Shown here in pieces: positions 1 through 10,865 of a stretch of DNA of 64,000 nt. Source of the stretch: Larix kaempferi. Lineage: Eukaryota > Streptophyta > Pinopsida > Pinales > Pinaceae. The position numbers were made by a program, and so were the translations under genes. The notes below the pieces were generated by a model that did no database searches, was not told where the DNA came from, and worked only from the letters and a program-made list of their open reading frames with translations. The DNA is taken from NCBI GenBank assembly GCA_027924585.1, contig BSBM01000826.1:10323501-10387500 (forward strand), read 5' to 3'. The first letter of the stretch is position 1. The number at the start of each line of letters is the position of its first letter.

Positions 1-906
1 CAGCACAAACATGAAAAAGTAAGAGGTCAAAGATGAGGTAATGGAAGTTAAGTTGAATGCATGTGTTAGAAGTGTTACAAGCTTTCTAGTGATTTTGAAA
101 TGGACTATAACATAATTATGGGGTTTATGCAAGGGTTCCCAATCTAGAGTGAATCATCCATTGTTTCATTGTTAATAATAAGTAATGTTTTTATTTTGTA
201 TCGTTATGAAGAAGTGTGATGGATCAAGGTAAATTCAATCAGATTTTGGAGGTGATGCATTCGCCCTCCTTGATCACATGCTTCCTATGTGCTTCTATTC
301 GATCATTGGCACATGTTCTCAGAGTTTCACTGAAGATGGAGGACACTACCATTTTCTTGGGTTCATGTCTTAGGAACATTTTTGTGATTTTTGTTTTGAT
401 CACACCCCTGCTTGTTCAAAGGAGATCACAAGAAATTATCTATCAATTCTTGGAGCTGATTTAACATCTACTGATTAGAAGTTCAAGTTTCAAGAGAAAT
501 TAGATCTGATTGGAGATAATCCTACATCACTTGGTTTGAATCATAGGTTTTATAATGTTATTCATATTTTTGGATTTGTTCTCACCATGTTTGGTCTAAA
601 GAGAAAGTTCAGGAAGCCTCCAGATTCGCTTGCATCCACTGCAGGAGAAATCAAGCACATTTTTTTGGAGCATGATCCACTTCTTCCCAAGAGGAAGATA
701 CCTCCAAAAATTTAATCAAGAATCACACCTACTTGAATATTGAGAAACAGTTTTTGGTGTGTTTCAATCCATATTGAGGGGAGGATTTTGTTCCCACTGG
801 GTTTTCCCTCTTTCCTCACATTTTGTTTAGATTGTTGTATGGTGTGACCTTTGGTCTAATTAACCAGGGCTCTATTTTTTTAATTATTTTTTCCTCATAG
901 TCCGGC
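1..906 (+). pseudogene. Degraded protein-like segment of the 6.3-kb repeat unit, copy 1
   Basis: Not recognised. An 82-codon open stretch at 216-464 and a second readable stretch near 600-715, ending in a Pro- and Lys-rich tail (LLPKRKIP), recur with scattered differences at 31875-32123 and 32250-32390. The two stretches lie in different frames and are separated by stops, so this is debris of a once-coding sequence rather than a gene. It lies directly upstream of a purine tract and a copia-like LTR start at 919, which suggests it was the 3' interior of a plus-strand LTR element. I see no reverse transcriptase, RNase H or integrase motif in it. Identity as an element interior is inference. Confidence 0.4.
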
Positions 907-918
907 TTAAGGGGGGTG
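907..918 (+). other. Polypurine tract-like run before LTR relic
   Basis: The run CTTAAGGGGGG stands directly before TGTTGGAATATTC. This is the usual arrangement of a plant copia polypurine tract and 3' LTR start. The second copy at 32564-32575 has the same tract. Confidence 0.55.
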
Positions 919-1585
919 TTGGAATATTCTCACCATCATCATATTAGTTTTCCATGCATTTTTCATGCACCCATGCATTCCATGCAACATTGCATGCATC
1001 CATGCATCAGCAGTGGACTCTCCTAGCACCTAGTCCCTATTCTGGCCCCCCTAGAGCTTTTTTTTGGCCATTATTATCCCTCCTAGCCACTCACGCGCCC
1101 TTGTTTCTGTCATGGAGCTACAAATGATCCCTCACGCACAAATTAAGGAGATCTATCAGTCAGTTGCACGATTTAGGGAACCTTGTCCCCTTGATTTCTC
1201 AGTTAACTGACTATAGCTCCTAGTTTATTGCTACTGAGTGTAGGAGCACCCTCCTTGACAACTGACAGCTAGTATGCACCCTCCTTGGAGTCTCCTTCCC
1301 TATGTTTGTTCCCACCTGGTTCATTTATGCTCAGTTCTACTCTGGTTGACTGATCATTAACCATCGGTGGCCACTAGACCTTATCGGGAAATGATTCCAA
1401 TGTAAACTAAGCCAAGACTTGAGGAGAGTTTGAAATCTCCTAGGGGAATCGAATTTATTCTATTGTATTACCATATTTTTTCCATCTTACAGCTGATGAA
1501 TGTATCAACTACAATTTTCTCACATCTTTTGAGTTTACGAGTGAATTTGATCATACTTCTTGCTAATTATTCTCTGCAATTAACA
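919..1585 (+). mobile_element. Copia-type LTR relic, copy 1
   Basis: It begins TGTTGGAATATT after a polypurine tract and plausibly ends ATTAACA near 1585. The 660-bp counterpart at 32576-33235 aligns over its whole length with many substitutions, including loss of the TG at its start. No target-site duplication or intact partner LTR was found. It is embedded in the larger repeat unit, so it was duplicated along with that unit. The end is inferred from the last shared ATTAACA. Confidence 0.5.
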
Positions 1586-1699
1586 CAGTGAAATTGTTAG
1601 GTTTGTTCAAGCTTAGTCATATACCCCTGTGGAATTTGACATGGAAACTAAGATTATCATATAGATTTAACTTGTCAAGGTAAAAGAGCTAAAGGGAAA

Positions 1700-2470
1700 C
1701 CCGGTTTTAAAATGTATCATTCCACCATAGACCACCTCATTACTCTCAAAGTCACTGCAGAGGAATGTCACAATAATAAGCTCAATCTCCTTTGTTTCTT
1801 TGTGGAATTTAGAAAACCTTTTGATAAAATACCTCAACATAACTTGTTGAAAATATTAGAAGAGTTAAAGGTTCCTTTTGAGTTGAGAGTTGACGCAAGG
1901 TTGTACAAAAATGCCACTGCCAATTTTAAGAACACTGAGGGTTGATCGGAAGATATTAATTGTAATATAGGAGTTAAGCAAGGTCGCCCCCTCTCCCCTA
2001 CCCTTTTTGGTATATACATTGATAATGTTAGAAATATTTTGAATAGATGAAGGCTGCACTGGTACGTTGGTAGCATGAATTTTCATCATCCTCATTTATG
2101 CTGATGATATTATTCATTTGGAAAGTTGTTCCCTTGATATTAATAATCAATTAAGAATTCTCAAGGGTTTCTACTATGGTACGGGCATGACTTTCAATAC
2201 TGACAAAATCTATTAAGGCCACATATGATCATTTTTTATAACAACTTGGAGGAAGTGACACCCTACAAATATCTTGGGATTGATATCCATCACAAAATTA
2301 TTCGGAACTACAACATCAAGAAAAGGATTAATGTAGGGTGGAGAAATTATTTTTGTCTTGAAAACAATTATAAGTTGGAAAACCTTGTATGTATAGAAAC
2401 TCTTGTCACTCTCATTTTCTTGTTTGGATGTGAAGTTTGGGGATGCATCCTATGCTTATATGCTTTTTAA
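1700..2470 (+). pseudogene. LINE reverse transcriptase relic, copy 1
   Basis: Non-LTR retrotransposon reverse transcriptase broken by stops and frameshifts. Readable blocks in order are: a STIDHLITL start (1712-1945); a fingers-domain stretch in which the usual DFRKAFD is degraded to EFRKPFD; GVKQGRPLSPTLFGIYID near 1970-2020; and the catalytic block LIYADDII near 2092-2115. The next readable stretch at 2225-2470 corresponds to the thumb region. The arrangement and the YADD box are those of plant L1-type LINEs rather than LTR elements. A sister copy lies at 33340-34156. No poly-A tail or 5' end could be defined. Confidence 0.75.
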
Positions 2471-2639
2471 AAACGTATTTTTTCAAGTTTTATAATTTTT
2501 TTAAGAAAATATTCTTAATCATAATATATATATATATAATGAAACTAAATTATATAAATATTAATAAAAATATAGTATATAATAAGTAAAAATATAAGGA
2601 TGGGGGTTTTTATTGGACAAGTGTACATCATGAAAAAGA

Positions 2640-2935
2640 TACTTTCGGGATAAGGAATAATGATCAATAATCACTTAAAATTATATGCTCTCCTCTATGG
2701 TATAGCTACAATGTAAAGCAAGCTATGATTATTGGCAATTCCTCTATTATCATCACCCAAATGAAAAATCAAAAGTAATGGGAAGGATCATTATCATTTA
2801 GAAATTTTCAAAAAGTCTTTGTACATCTTGCTAATTTAGAAGATATTAAGATTTCCATGTTCAAAGATAAAAAAATGGTTTAGTTGATCAATAAAAAATC
2901 AAATGATGCAGTTTATTTGGATATCAGGTCTCATT
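2640..2935 (+). pseudogene. Possible LINE RNase H remnant, copy 1
   Basis: Translated in pieces, this stretch gives ELYALLYGIA-like and IIGNSSIIITQM-like strings. These resemble the second and third active-site blocks of the RNase H domain that follows reverse transcriptase in plant LINEs. Stops interrupt it throughout. It lies 170 bp beyond the reverse transcriptase relic, past a very AT-rich run, and has a matching copy at 34290-34590. The assignment is tentative. Confidence 0.35.
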
Positions 2936-3579
2936 AAAAATGGGAACGCGAAGAGAGGTATTGGCTACCTTAGTTTACTCATGACAACTCTCATGAAGAT
3001 CTCATGTAATCTTAACACCTTCAAACATGAATGACCAACCTTTGGAATAGTTCCTTGGAGGAATGAAAATCATTTGGCATATTTCCTTGGAGGAATGACC
3101 AACATTTGACATGCTTTAATGCATGTAACCCATGTAAGTCTAATCCATCACTGAGGGAGTATTAATAGTCCCGTATGCCTCATGTTCCTTCACACTTGTT
3201 ACAATGGATTAGGTGTGTTGGTCTACGAAGGTAGGAAAAAACTTCTTCATGATGGGAGGTTTGGAATAATTGGTCTCAATGTTGGCTTGTGTATTTGTTG
3301 GGTCATTTCCACTTAGCCTTTGAATGAGGTAAGATCCTCTACACTAGGCGGTGTGTCCTTTTGAATTTCAAGTTTTTTTCGTTCCATCCTTCCCCTCCTC
3401 AATGAAGTTACTATTATTTAATTTTTAGGAGATATATGGTTGGAGTGCAGACCAATTATCCATGAACACACTTAAGCCTCATTTTTAAAGTTTCTCAAGC
3501 CTAGGTTTACTCTACTTTAGTTGCACTTGTTGAAGATTATGGGTTGATTCTAGTTGCTCCACCTTGGTTTTTTAGTATG
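2936..3579. repeat. Non-coding part of repeat unit, copy 1
   Basis: I see no coding content. The stretch is shared with 34591-35235 and contains a short local repeat around the phrase 'ttggaatagttccttggaggaatga' near 3040-3110. It links the LINE relic to the long non-coding segment that follows. Confidence 0.5.
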
Positions 3580-5662
3580 GATTCTAGATGAACCACTAAG
3601 AATATGGAGGTCAAAATGATTCTCAAAAGAGGGTAGATAGAAGGCATGGATAATTTTAGGGGCTAAATTTAGCCCATGGGATAAATTAAGGGGGTTACAT
3701 AAATTTTGTGGGGTATTTTCTTCTATGGAAAGGGTTTTTTTAGTTGAAATATAGTCACCCAATACTTATTAGAGAATAAATAAATCCAAAATGAATAGCC
3801 TCCCATATATTAATGAGGAAAATGAAAAAAAACTATTTTCACCTTAGCAAAATCTCCATCCAATCTATCTTTTACCCCTGATTTCTAAATGGATTCCTAT
3901 GGAATCATTCCTTCACCACCAATTTTTCAGTAGCAGCGGCTTCCAATGGTTATTTCGCCCTCCATTTTCCTTGTAATTTAGGCACACACTTGCATGCACA
4001 TGGAGTTTTAGTCAATTTCATGTTGATACATTCTGTGAGCCCTCGATTTCTAGTATTGGAGGGAAAATGAAGGGAAATTTTGTCCTATATAACGACTGCA
4101 ATGATTTATGGTTCACCCACATTGGATTTCACTTGCAAGGTGAAGGTTCTGGTTTATGTGATTCCACTTTTCATTCTTAGTTTTCTCAAAATTTTAATCT
4201 GCGCACAACATATCCATTGCCAAAAGCTCAAGTTTTGAAGCGGCATACCACACATGCAATTTATCAGAGAATATATACACGCATCATATTTTTTATCCAA
4301 TAATTAAGGCAATATGTTTCTTATCATGGATTTTATCTGCAACTACAATAGATTATTATATTGTAAATTCATCATTTATCATTATTTTTATCATGGATGT
4401 TTATAAGGCATGTTGAATTCTATAGTGCTCTTAATTCTAAGGGCTCATTCGGTGTTGTTAGGGTTTTTATCTATCCTAGAATTACTAGTTTCATGAAAGT
4501 ATTATAGAGCTAATAAGATATGATTTAGTTTATGCCTTGTCAAGTTTAAACCATCGACTGACAATTATATGTTATTAGTTGCCGCTACTCTTGATGGAGA
4601 GATTCCACATGGTTTTTATATATTGAAACTAAATTTGTTCGAGTTGTTTAATATATGATTTTATTAGGATCTTGCTATGCAATTATTATTGGACCTGAGG
4701 CGTTCATGAGAGTGTGTATGTTCATATTTTTTGTTTGTTATTGTTTATGTTTGTGATATTCGTAATATAAATTAATGCACGTTGATTATAATGGTGGGGC
4801 TACAATGGAATGGTAATTATTTTGACACTATCTTCCTGTAGAGTTGTCCAAAGCATTCTGGTAGATTCTTTTATTTGCATTGATAAGTTCGTGACTGGTA
4901 GATTTTTTATTTGTATTTCCAAGTTCATCAATTTTAATTGTAACCTAAAATTGTTGGGTTTGGTATTCATTTTACAGTATTTTTCTTTTTGCAAGGGTGA
5001 TTCAGTAGTAAAGTATTTGTTTGTAATTTGTTTTGATGTGCAATTGCTATCATCATCCAGAAATGGATCTAATTATGTATGATGAACATATGATTTAGTT
5101 GGAACACGATACTTCTTTCCATCATGATTATATATAATATGTACAACGCATGTTTGCCGTGATATGTAGACATTCTGCTATTTGATATCTTGTCTTTTGT
5201 ATTCAATGATGGTGCTAAACCAGTTTTACAACATTTTGCATGCTTTTGAAAATTTGAAGGACGTGGATATAGAAACCACCTCAGTTTATCTAAGAAAAAA
5301 TAGTATTTCGGGATAGTTCTAATGATATGCATGATGATGCATTAATGTGTTTTCTATTCTTGTTAGTGTGTGTTCTTATTCCTAACAACCCTTGCAAGTT
5401 TCTCACTAACTCTAAAAATTCTAAGTCAAATGACATAATTCATATTTTGATTGTGAACAAAAAAAAGGAAAAGGTGGTATTCATATCTATAAACATAAAA
5501 ACATGTTTTTTTTCTTAGAGAGTATCTTAAAAATGTGAGGTTTGGAAAATAAGCTATTTGGGAATTCATACACTATATTAAGATTGTGGGTCTCAATAAG
5601 ACTCCACGTTGTAATAATGGTTCATGGGTGCCATAATCACTCCACGGTGCAAAGTGTTCGAA
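3580..5662. repeat. Long non-coding repeat segment R, copy 1 (truncated)
   Basis: AT-rich sequence with no convincing reading frame. It aligns with 28865-31606 and 35236-37905, and a short piece recurs at 46647-46812. This copy ends early: at about 5662 it joins an AT-rich spacer, whereas the copy ending near 37905 continues for a further 0.6 kb and then runs into the protein-like segment again. So copy 1 carries a deletion of about 0.9 kb at that joint. R could be the LTR of an old element because it recurs around the unit, but I found no clean TG...CA ends. Confidence 0.6.
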
Positions 5663-6255
5663 TATTAAAATTGTTTATCTCATCGATAAAATTGCAAATC
5701 CAAAAAAATATAAAAATAAAAATAAAATAAAATAATCGTTTCACCTAATTTTTAACCATATTCTTAAAAATAAAATAAATAAAAAATATTAGTTCACTAA
5801 ATTATAACTATATTCTTTTCCTTTCCTTCTTATTTATAAAAAATATTCTTTTCATTTTCTTTGTAAGATAAAATACACCATCTATATTGAAATTTTATTT
5901 TGAAGAACTCAAATTATATAAATATTAATGAAAATTATTGTATATAATTAACTCAAACAAACTTTAAAAATAAGAATAATAACATATAAATATTAATGAA
6001 ATTTATTATATATAATTAACTAAAATAAAATTTAAAAATAAGAATAATAAAATATGTAATGTCACAAAATATCAACCCTATTATTTTCATTTCCTTTATA
6101 AAATGAAATATAATATACCACTGAGCCTTTCAACTAGATGTATACATAAGAATGGTTCATGAAATACTTGCAACGACGAAATTTTTGTACGTTGCAAAAA
6201 TATTTTGATGCAAGTTCATATTTTATTTCCAAAACCAAAACAGAAAGAATTTTCC
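5663..6255. repeat. AT-rich spacer before the ABI4 fragment
   Basis: Very AT-rich run with repeated 'tatataattaact' phrases and no reading frame of note. It aligns with 38200-38760, which holds the same position next to the full ABI4-like gene. It therefore marks the segmental duplication rather than a gene. Confidence 0.55.
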
Positions 6256-6500
6256 GCTTGGTTCTATACTGAACCAAACATAAAGAAATCAACATTTGGA
6301 CCATCATACTCAGTATACATAGCCCCCAGGTTAGCTGACATCATGTCTTGTTCGTAGTCTTGCTGACTGCACTGCCACATGAAGGGTGGCAATGGTGGTA
6401 TCTCATACCTTGGACTCATGCAGGATGGTGCGGCATCGTCGGGTTGGAAGCTATTAGTGTTGTCGCTATTGCAGAAATCTGGGACAGGTTGTTGAATTAG
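6256..6500 (-). pseudogene. ABI4-like AP2/ERF gene, C-terminal fragment
   Basis: On the minus strand this encodes the same C-terminus as the gene at 38876-39968. The shared features are the string VPDxCN, then PSCM(S/T)[14 protein letters not shown], a Gln/Asp/Tyr-rich stretch, and the ending DFFMFGSV followed by a stop. This copy has about 14 extra residues before the ending (region of MMSANLGAMYTEYDG). The open frame continues upstream to 6746, but the residues there do not match the gene and no AP2 domain is present. The DNA-binding half is therefore missing. It is a broken paralogue or the truncated end of a segmental duplication. Confidence 0.8.
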
Positions 6501-6851
6501 ATCATTTTTATCCATTCCCGTCATTTTCCGATCGGTATCAAGAAGCCCTTCGAAGGACACAGTAAGGACATAAGAGCATTGAAACTGTAACAAAAGTTTT
6601 CCTTGATTGCTTGAGTCTACATCCATTGATCCTAGTTGTTGTGAACCATTTATGTTCACCTCCCAAACTCTTTCATATCTTGTGAAGGATTTCTTCTTTT
6701 GCTCGTGAGTTTTTCGTTGTATGGGGGATTGAAGTGGTGGACGCACAAGTGGAGGGACCTAGTTATTGGTTCAAATGAGTTGCTGACAAGAGGTTGTATC
6801 TTGTACTTCTTGTTTACATTAATAGAAATACTCATTTTCTCGTCCATTTAT
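6501..6851. other. Unassigned flank left of nested element A
   Basis: The minus-strand frame from the ABI4 fragment runs on to 6746, but its residues are unrecognised and Lys/Ser-rich near the start. The last 5 bases (6847-6851, TTTAT) are the target site of element A, so before that insertion this DNA was joined to 28551 onward. Confidence 0.5.
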
Positions 6852-6958
6852 TGTTACTTTTTTCAGAAATTTAAATCTGATCTAGGATCTTAACTCAGAG
6901 AATAACATGTACAACATATCTACAGCATATCAATCATGGACATAATAATGAAAGCACA
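6852..6958 (-). repeat. Element A 3' LTR, distal part
   Basis: It begins TGTTAC and matches the start of the LTR at 28001 through the shared phrase 'ctgatctaggatcttaact'. It is cut at 6958 by element B, whose target duplication GCACA is 6954-6958. The LTR resumes at 21950. Confidence 0.88.
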
Positions 6959-7829
6959 TGTTAGCACTCGAATTTTCCTTGGGCTGTATCAAAGAAACCC
7001 GGAGGTAACCTATTTCAAACCAATCTTTAGACTGAAAGTTGGCCTCTTTCAGTCAGAGAGGGATCTCTCAGCAAATCTGCCATCCAATGTCACCACGACA
7101 GCAGTTTGATAATGAAACTCAACGGCCAATTTGTAAAATTAGAATAACAAAAACTTTATAGGCTTTCAATGAGGTGGCTATATCAACATGAATAAGATAC
7201 CATTGGGCAATGGAGTCGAGAAACAGAAAAAGATGGACCAGCAGTCAAACAAATATTTTCATACAAAGGCAAGATAGTTGTCTTATTACAGTCAATAAGA
7301 TTTTTGCAGGTGATAGGGAAAGAAATAAAGACAGTCCATTAACAACGGGCATCAATTTTCAGATGAATCCACTGTTAATTTTAGAGAAATAAATGGATAC
7401 TCAGATGCGGATAAATCGAGGCACAGAACATGAATCTCAATCTATATGAACGTTCATCTAAGCATAGAAGAAAATGACATAATGAAAGGCATAACGAAGA
7501 AGGTAAACTTGCACAAGTAGAGAAAGGGAAAGGGTACAAACTGCAATTTTTAAACAACACATGAATCTTTGATGAAAAATCTGCTCAGTTCTGAGATCTT
7601 TATTAATTTCTGAAAGCCCTTCAAAACACCCGAAATGGGTCTCTCCTTACAGAAACTCCAACCCGTTTACATTGCAAAAATGAAAAATTTATACAAATTT
7701 TTTTCCCTATGAGCAAACCCTAACTGTATTTTTTCTAAAAATAAACCACCGATACTAAAATAACAATCAAATAACTAATCGTTACTTTACAAGAATTAGT
7801 TTTTAAACAGTAAATGACGGAAAATCTGG

Positions 7830-8025
7830 AATGTTGTTCTGTCATATCCTCGGAAACTAAAAGATGGCTGCCAGCTATCTCTATTTGTTCACTTCTTCCA
7901 CCGATATTTAATATTCTGCCACTTGTTGATATTCTGCCTGGAATTTTGGGCTTTCGGAGGCGCTCCATTTCATCGCCACTACTCCATGGATCTCGCAGTT
8001 CATTTCAGAAAATAATGTTGCTACA
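7830..8025 (-). other. Protein-like stretch in B LTR (U5), origin unknown
   Basis: On the minus strand an open frame reads ...RDPWSSGDEMERLRKPKIP... and ends ...HLLVSED. The same frame is present in the second LTR (about 19345-19520), where copia C has inserted at the SED end. I do not recognise the family. Because the LTR elsewhere carries a clear host gene fragment, this may be another captured exon, but that is inference from context. A conserved LTR sequence that happens to be open is the simple alternative. Confidence 0.3.
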
Positions 8026-8439
8026 AAGATGTTTCAATGCCTTCTCATGTCATGAATACCACATTGTGTTGTCACCCAATTGGGTTTAGGAATTACTCCA
8101 TAATTAAATAAAAAATGTTGTACAGTGGATTGTATTCCACATATGCGTTGAACCATACATATGGTGCACATATATTCCATCACCTCCACGACCTCTGGGA
8201 CCTTTTTGAAACCTTCTTTATCTTATCAAGCTGCATAGAAAACCTTGAGATTGTTGCACATTGACAGTAGATGATCGTAGAAGTTTGTGAAATGAGTTTT
8301 CAGAATGTGGACGATCGGTCTTAGTCTGAGCGATATTTTGGGACCTCCATTGAAGCTTTTAACCCTTGGTTTGTGAATGAACCATTCACACTTCAATCCT
8401 TCACACGTTTGGGGTTACCGTATGGCATCTTGTTTCAGT

Positions 8440-8589
8440 TTATTTACTTTCTTCATCCTGCACATTGACCGGAGCCATGTAATCTGGCGACCAAAACTCA
8501 TAGTTTATCTGCCATTTGTAGTGCCTCTCCATTTCTCTCTGTCGCGCATGCTTGCATATATTAGGAGTCCATCCATATTTCTTATACAT
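8440..8589 (-). other. 49-codon short ORF downstream of the LTR TATA box
   Basis: Short frame starting MYKKYGWT and ending NVQDEESK, about 100 bp downstream of the TATA box at 8687-8696, so it would lie near the 5' end of LTR transcripts. The other LTR has the same 49 codons at 19934-20083 with two amino-acid differences. Lys-, Arg- and Trp-rich; no known domain recognised. The frame is also open upstream through SPKRKRP, a basic stretch. Two near-identical LTRs cannot show selection, so coding status is unproven. Confidence 0.3.
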
Positions 8590-8686
8590 ATTCGGTCTTT
8601 TTCTTTTGGGAGAAATGGCATTAGGGTTTAGAAAGCTTTGACTTTCCGAAAAAAGAAAAAACAAATGCTGAAATGGGACCACCTCC

Positions 8687-8696
8687 CTTTTATAAC
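8687..8696 (-). promoter_or_regulatory. TATA box of B LTR
   Basis: The minus strand reads GTTATAAAAGGGAGG, a strong plant TATA box, followed some 60-70 bp later by AAACCCTAATGCC. The partner LTR has it at 20181-20190. The related LTR at 59485 has ATATAAAA (60223-60230) and AAACCCTAACGCC at equivalent spacing, which supports it as the conserved core promoter. Confidence 0.65.
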
Positions 8697-8963
8697 ATTT
8701 CCAATGGATGGTATCGCACGGGCGTTGAGTGGTTTGCAATACAACTATTCACGTATGCGGATGCATCAGAAATCGACACGTTAGATAGTGGTTTTTTACC
8801 GCATCCACCAACCTGTCGTTATCTCGCATGCATGTAGACAATGCGGGATAAATAGAAGATCGTTGATCTTCTTCTAATGGTCGATCAACCAAGAGTCTGC
8901 TCCTTTTTTAATATTTCTACTATTCTCCTTTCGGATCAAATATTTTTACCATCTCTTTCTTCT

Positions 8964-9330
8964 TCATCTTCTGCATCTTGTTCCTGCCGAAGATCCATTG
9001 ATTATAGACCATCTAAGAGATGAATTTCGACTACTAAACCTGCTAATTGTCTTGGAATCATGCAAATGTATTTCCATTTGATCAGGATCATTTGTATATT
9101 GTTCTTTTGATTGACGCACTTCCTGCAGACGTATAAGCTGGGAGTATGCCCTAGAAGGGTTCACGATGAGCTGGGAGTGTGCACCCTTTTCAACAATAAA
9201 ACCACGCTGGACTACAGCAATCATATCAGCAATTCTGACAGTAGTCAGACGATATGCAACAATAACCGTTGTTCCATTTATCACAATTTTATCAAGAGCT
9301 TCTTGAACCACTTTTTCAGACTCTGCGTTA
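8964..9330 (-). pseudogene. ABCB (MDR/P-glycoprotein) transporter gene fragment captured in B LTR, copy 1
   Basis: Minus-strand frame encoding the end of a nucleotide-binding domain and the linker after it: residues of the D-loop ([12 protein letters not shown]), the beta strand TTVIVA, the switch region, then [15 protein letters not shown] and [10 protein letters not shown], and about 45 linker residues. This is the signature of plant ABCB half-domains. The switch histidine of VAHRL is Tyr here (VAYRL) but intact in the copy at 20459. Walker A, Q-loop, ABC signature and membrane domains are absent, so it cannot work as a transporter. It lies in U3, in the sense direction of the element, and the related LTR at 59485 lacks it. 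Confidence 0.85.
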
Positions 9331-10450
9331 CCATTGAACTTGTAGTGTATTCATCTCCAAATCGCTTTAACTTTGTCTTCATATGTAACCAGTACACTGT
9401 ACACTCATAGAATTTGCATCTGCCACTATATTATTTCTTTCAAAAGAAAATCCCTCCATGCATTTGTTGTAGTTGTTCCTCCCAGAACCTTGCTCGCAGC
9501 GACCTCAGAACCCTCGCCTTAATACAACAAAGCTCTGGGGTAACTCTACAAATTTCTTCTCCTTTAATTGAGATACGAAGGTATCAACAATATTCTTCGA
9601 TGGCCCATCAGAATTCCATTACACATAAGGTTTCGATGAAGTGAGCTTACGGCTCTGACATTTGGGCTTGGAGCGGCTTTCGTCCACTAGCATTTGTAAT
9701 ATGCGGTGAATTCATCTCCAACACCATAAAATCTGTTCTCGTACTCGTCACAATCTTCACATCATATTTCTATTCTCAGCCTTTGTCCCACATGCAAATA
9801 GAGAAGAATTCTCTTTACGTTTTAAATACCCCATTGCCTCTAACATATTTCAAGTAACAAAGAAATGGGAGGCTTTAAGCCTCGGCGCTAGAGTGATGGA
9901 GGATACATGTGGTCTTCTCGGCTTGGCACTTGGTCCTGTGGTGAGCCCTCAGTGTTGGGCGTAAACATATCTTTTACTCAATTTTTCTTTGTCATTTCAT
10001 ATAAATACAATCCTCCTCCACTTAGGTCAAAATTTATGCCCTTTCTTCATAAAAAATCAAAGCTTCCATATTTTGGCATTAATATATAAAATTTTAAAAA
10101 AACTTTTCCCAATTTTTATTTATTTTGGTCTTTGCTATATTTATAAAAAGTTTTTCTTCATAACGCTTCCCAACTCGAGCTAAACCTTTTTATATGAAAA
10201 TTAAAAGCCTTCGCTCACAAGGTCAAAAATAGGTTTGAAAGACTGAGATTTTGCTGAAGTTTGAAAACTTCTTTCAACCATTTTTCTTTTTCAACTTTGA
10301 TGCCCATACTTGAGGACAAATGCTCTTTCTAGACCAAGTTTGAGACCCCCCGCCATGAAAAAATGTTCTATTTTGCACTGCCAGTGTTGCCGGAAGATTA
10401 TTAATGCCGTCATAAGACATTTAAGCACAAAATTTTATGGAGTGCCAACA

Positions 10451-10865
10451 ACTGGCTCCTACTGGGGATGTTGTCCTCCCAGCGAGGCAACAAAGAACAC
10501 CGTAGACCACGTGCCTGACCCTTGGCTGCTCCCAATCCTGAAAACTGCAACCTGTAACCTGTATCATGTATCTTGTATCCTGTAACCAGTATCATGTATC
10601 ATGTATCCTGTAACCAGTCCTCCATCCAAAACTGTAACCGAAAACCTCTTAACTATAGAAAACTGAAAACTCACATACTGAAAACTGTTTGCTTGGAAAA
10701 CTTATTTCTCCTACCTACCCTACTTTTAGAATATCAAAGTCTTTCCATCAATCAAGTAATTCGGAAACACCAGTGAAGCCAATCCATTAGGTGTTCAAAC
10801 AATCTAACTCCTTTGCCGTGTTTGAAATAAGCCAATAACAGAAAATATGACAGTATAGGAAACCA
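10451..10865 (-). other. Element B 3' untranslated interior with simple repeat
   Basis: Between the gag stop and the 3' LTR. 10548-10620 is an imperfect simple repeat of 'tgtatc/tgtaacc' phrases. The sequence next to the LTR (GTAGGAGCCAGT on the minus strand) is a poor polypurine tract, unlike those of elements A, C and D. Confidence 0.5.

Larger units (their letters stand above)
6959..10450 (-). repeat. Element B 3' LTR
   Basis: 3492 bp, TG...CA on the minus strand, aligned from end to end with 12280-21944 minus the copia insertion. A TATA box at 8687-8696 divides it into about 1.75 kb of upstream U3 and 1.7 kb of transcribed R/U5. U3 contains the ABCB fragment (8964-9330). R/U5 contains two protein-like stretches (8440-8589 and 7830-8020). 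No termination signal was assigned. Confidence 0.92.

Noticed and set aside
5069-5730. Several 60-90 codon frames on both strands in the AT-rich region
   Set aside because: They are not kept in the matching copies of the R repeat and show no motif. They are expected by chance and from low stop density in places.
8377-9644. Plus-strand frames over the B LTR (for example 9111-9410)
   Set aside because: They are shadows of the minus-strand ABCB fragment and LTR promoter region.
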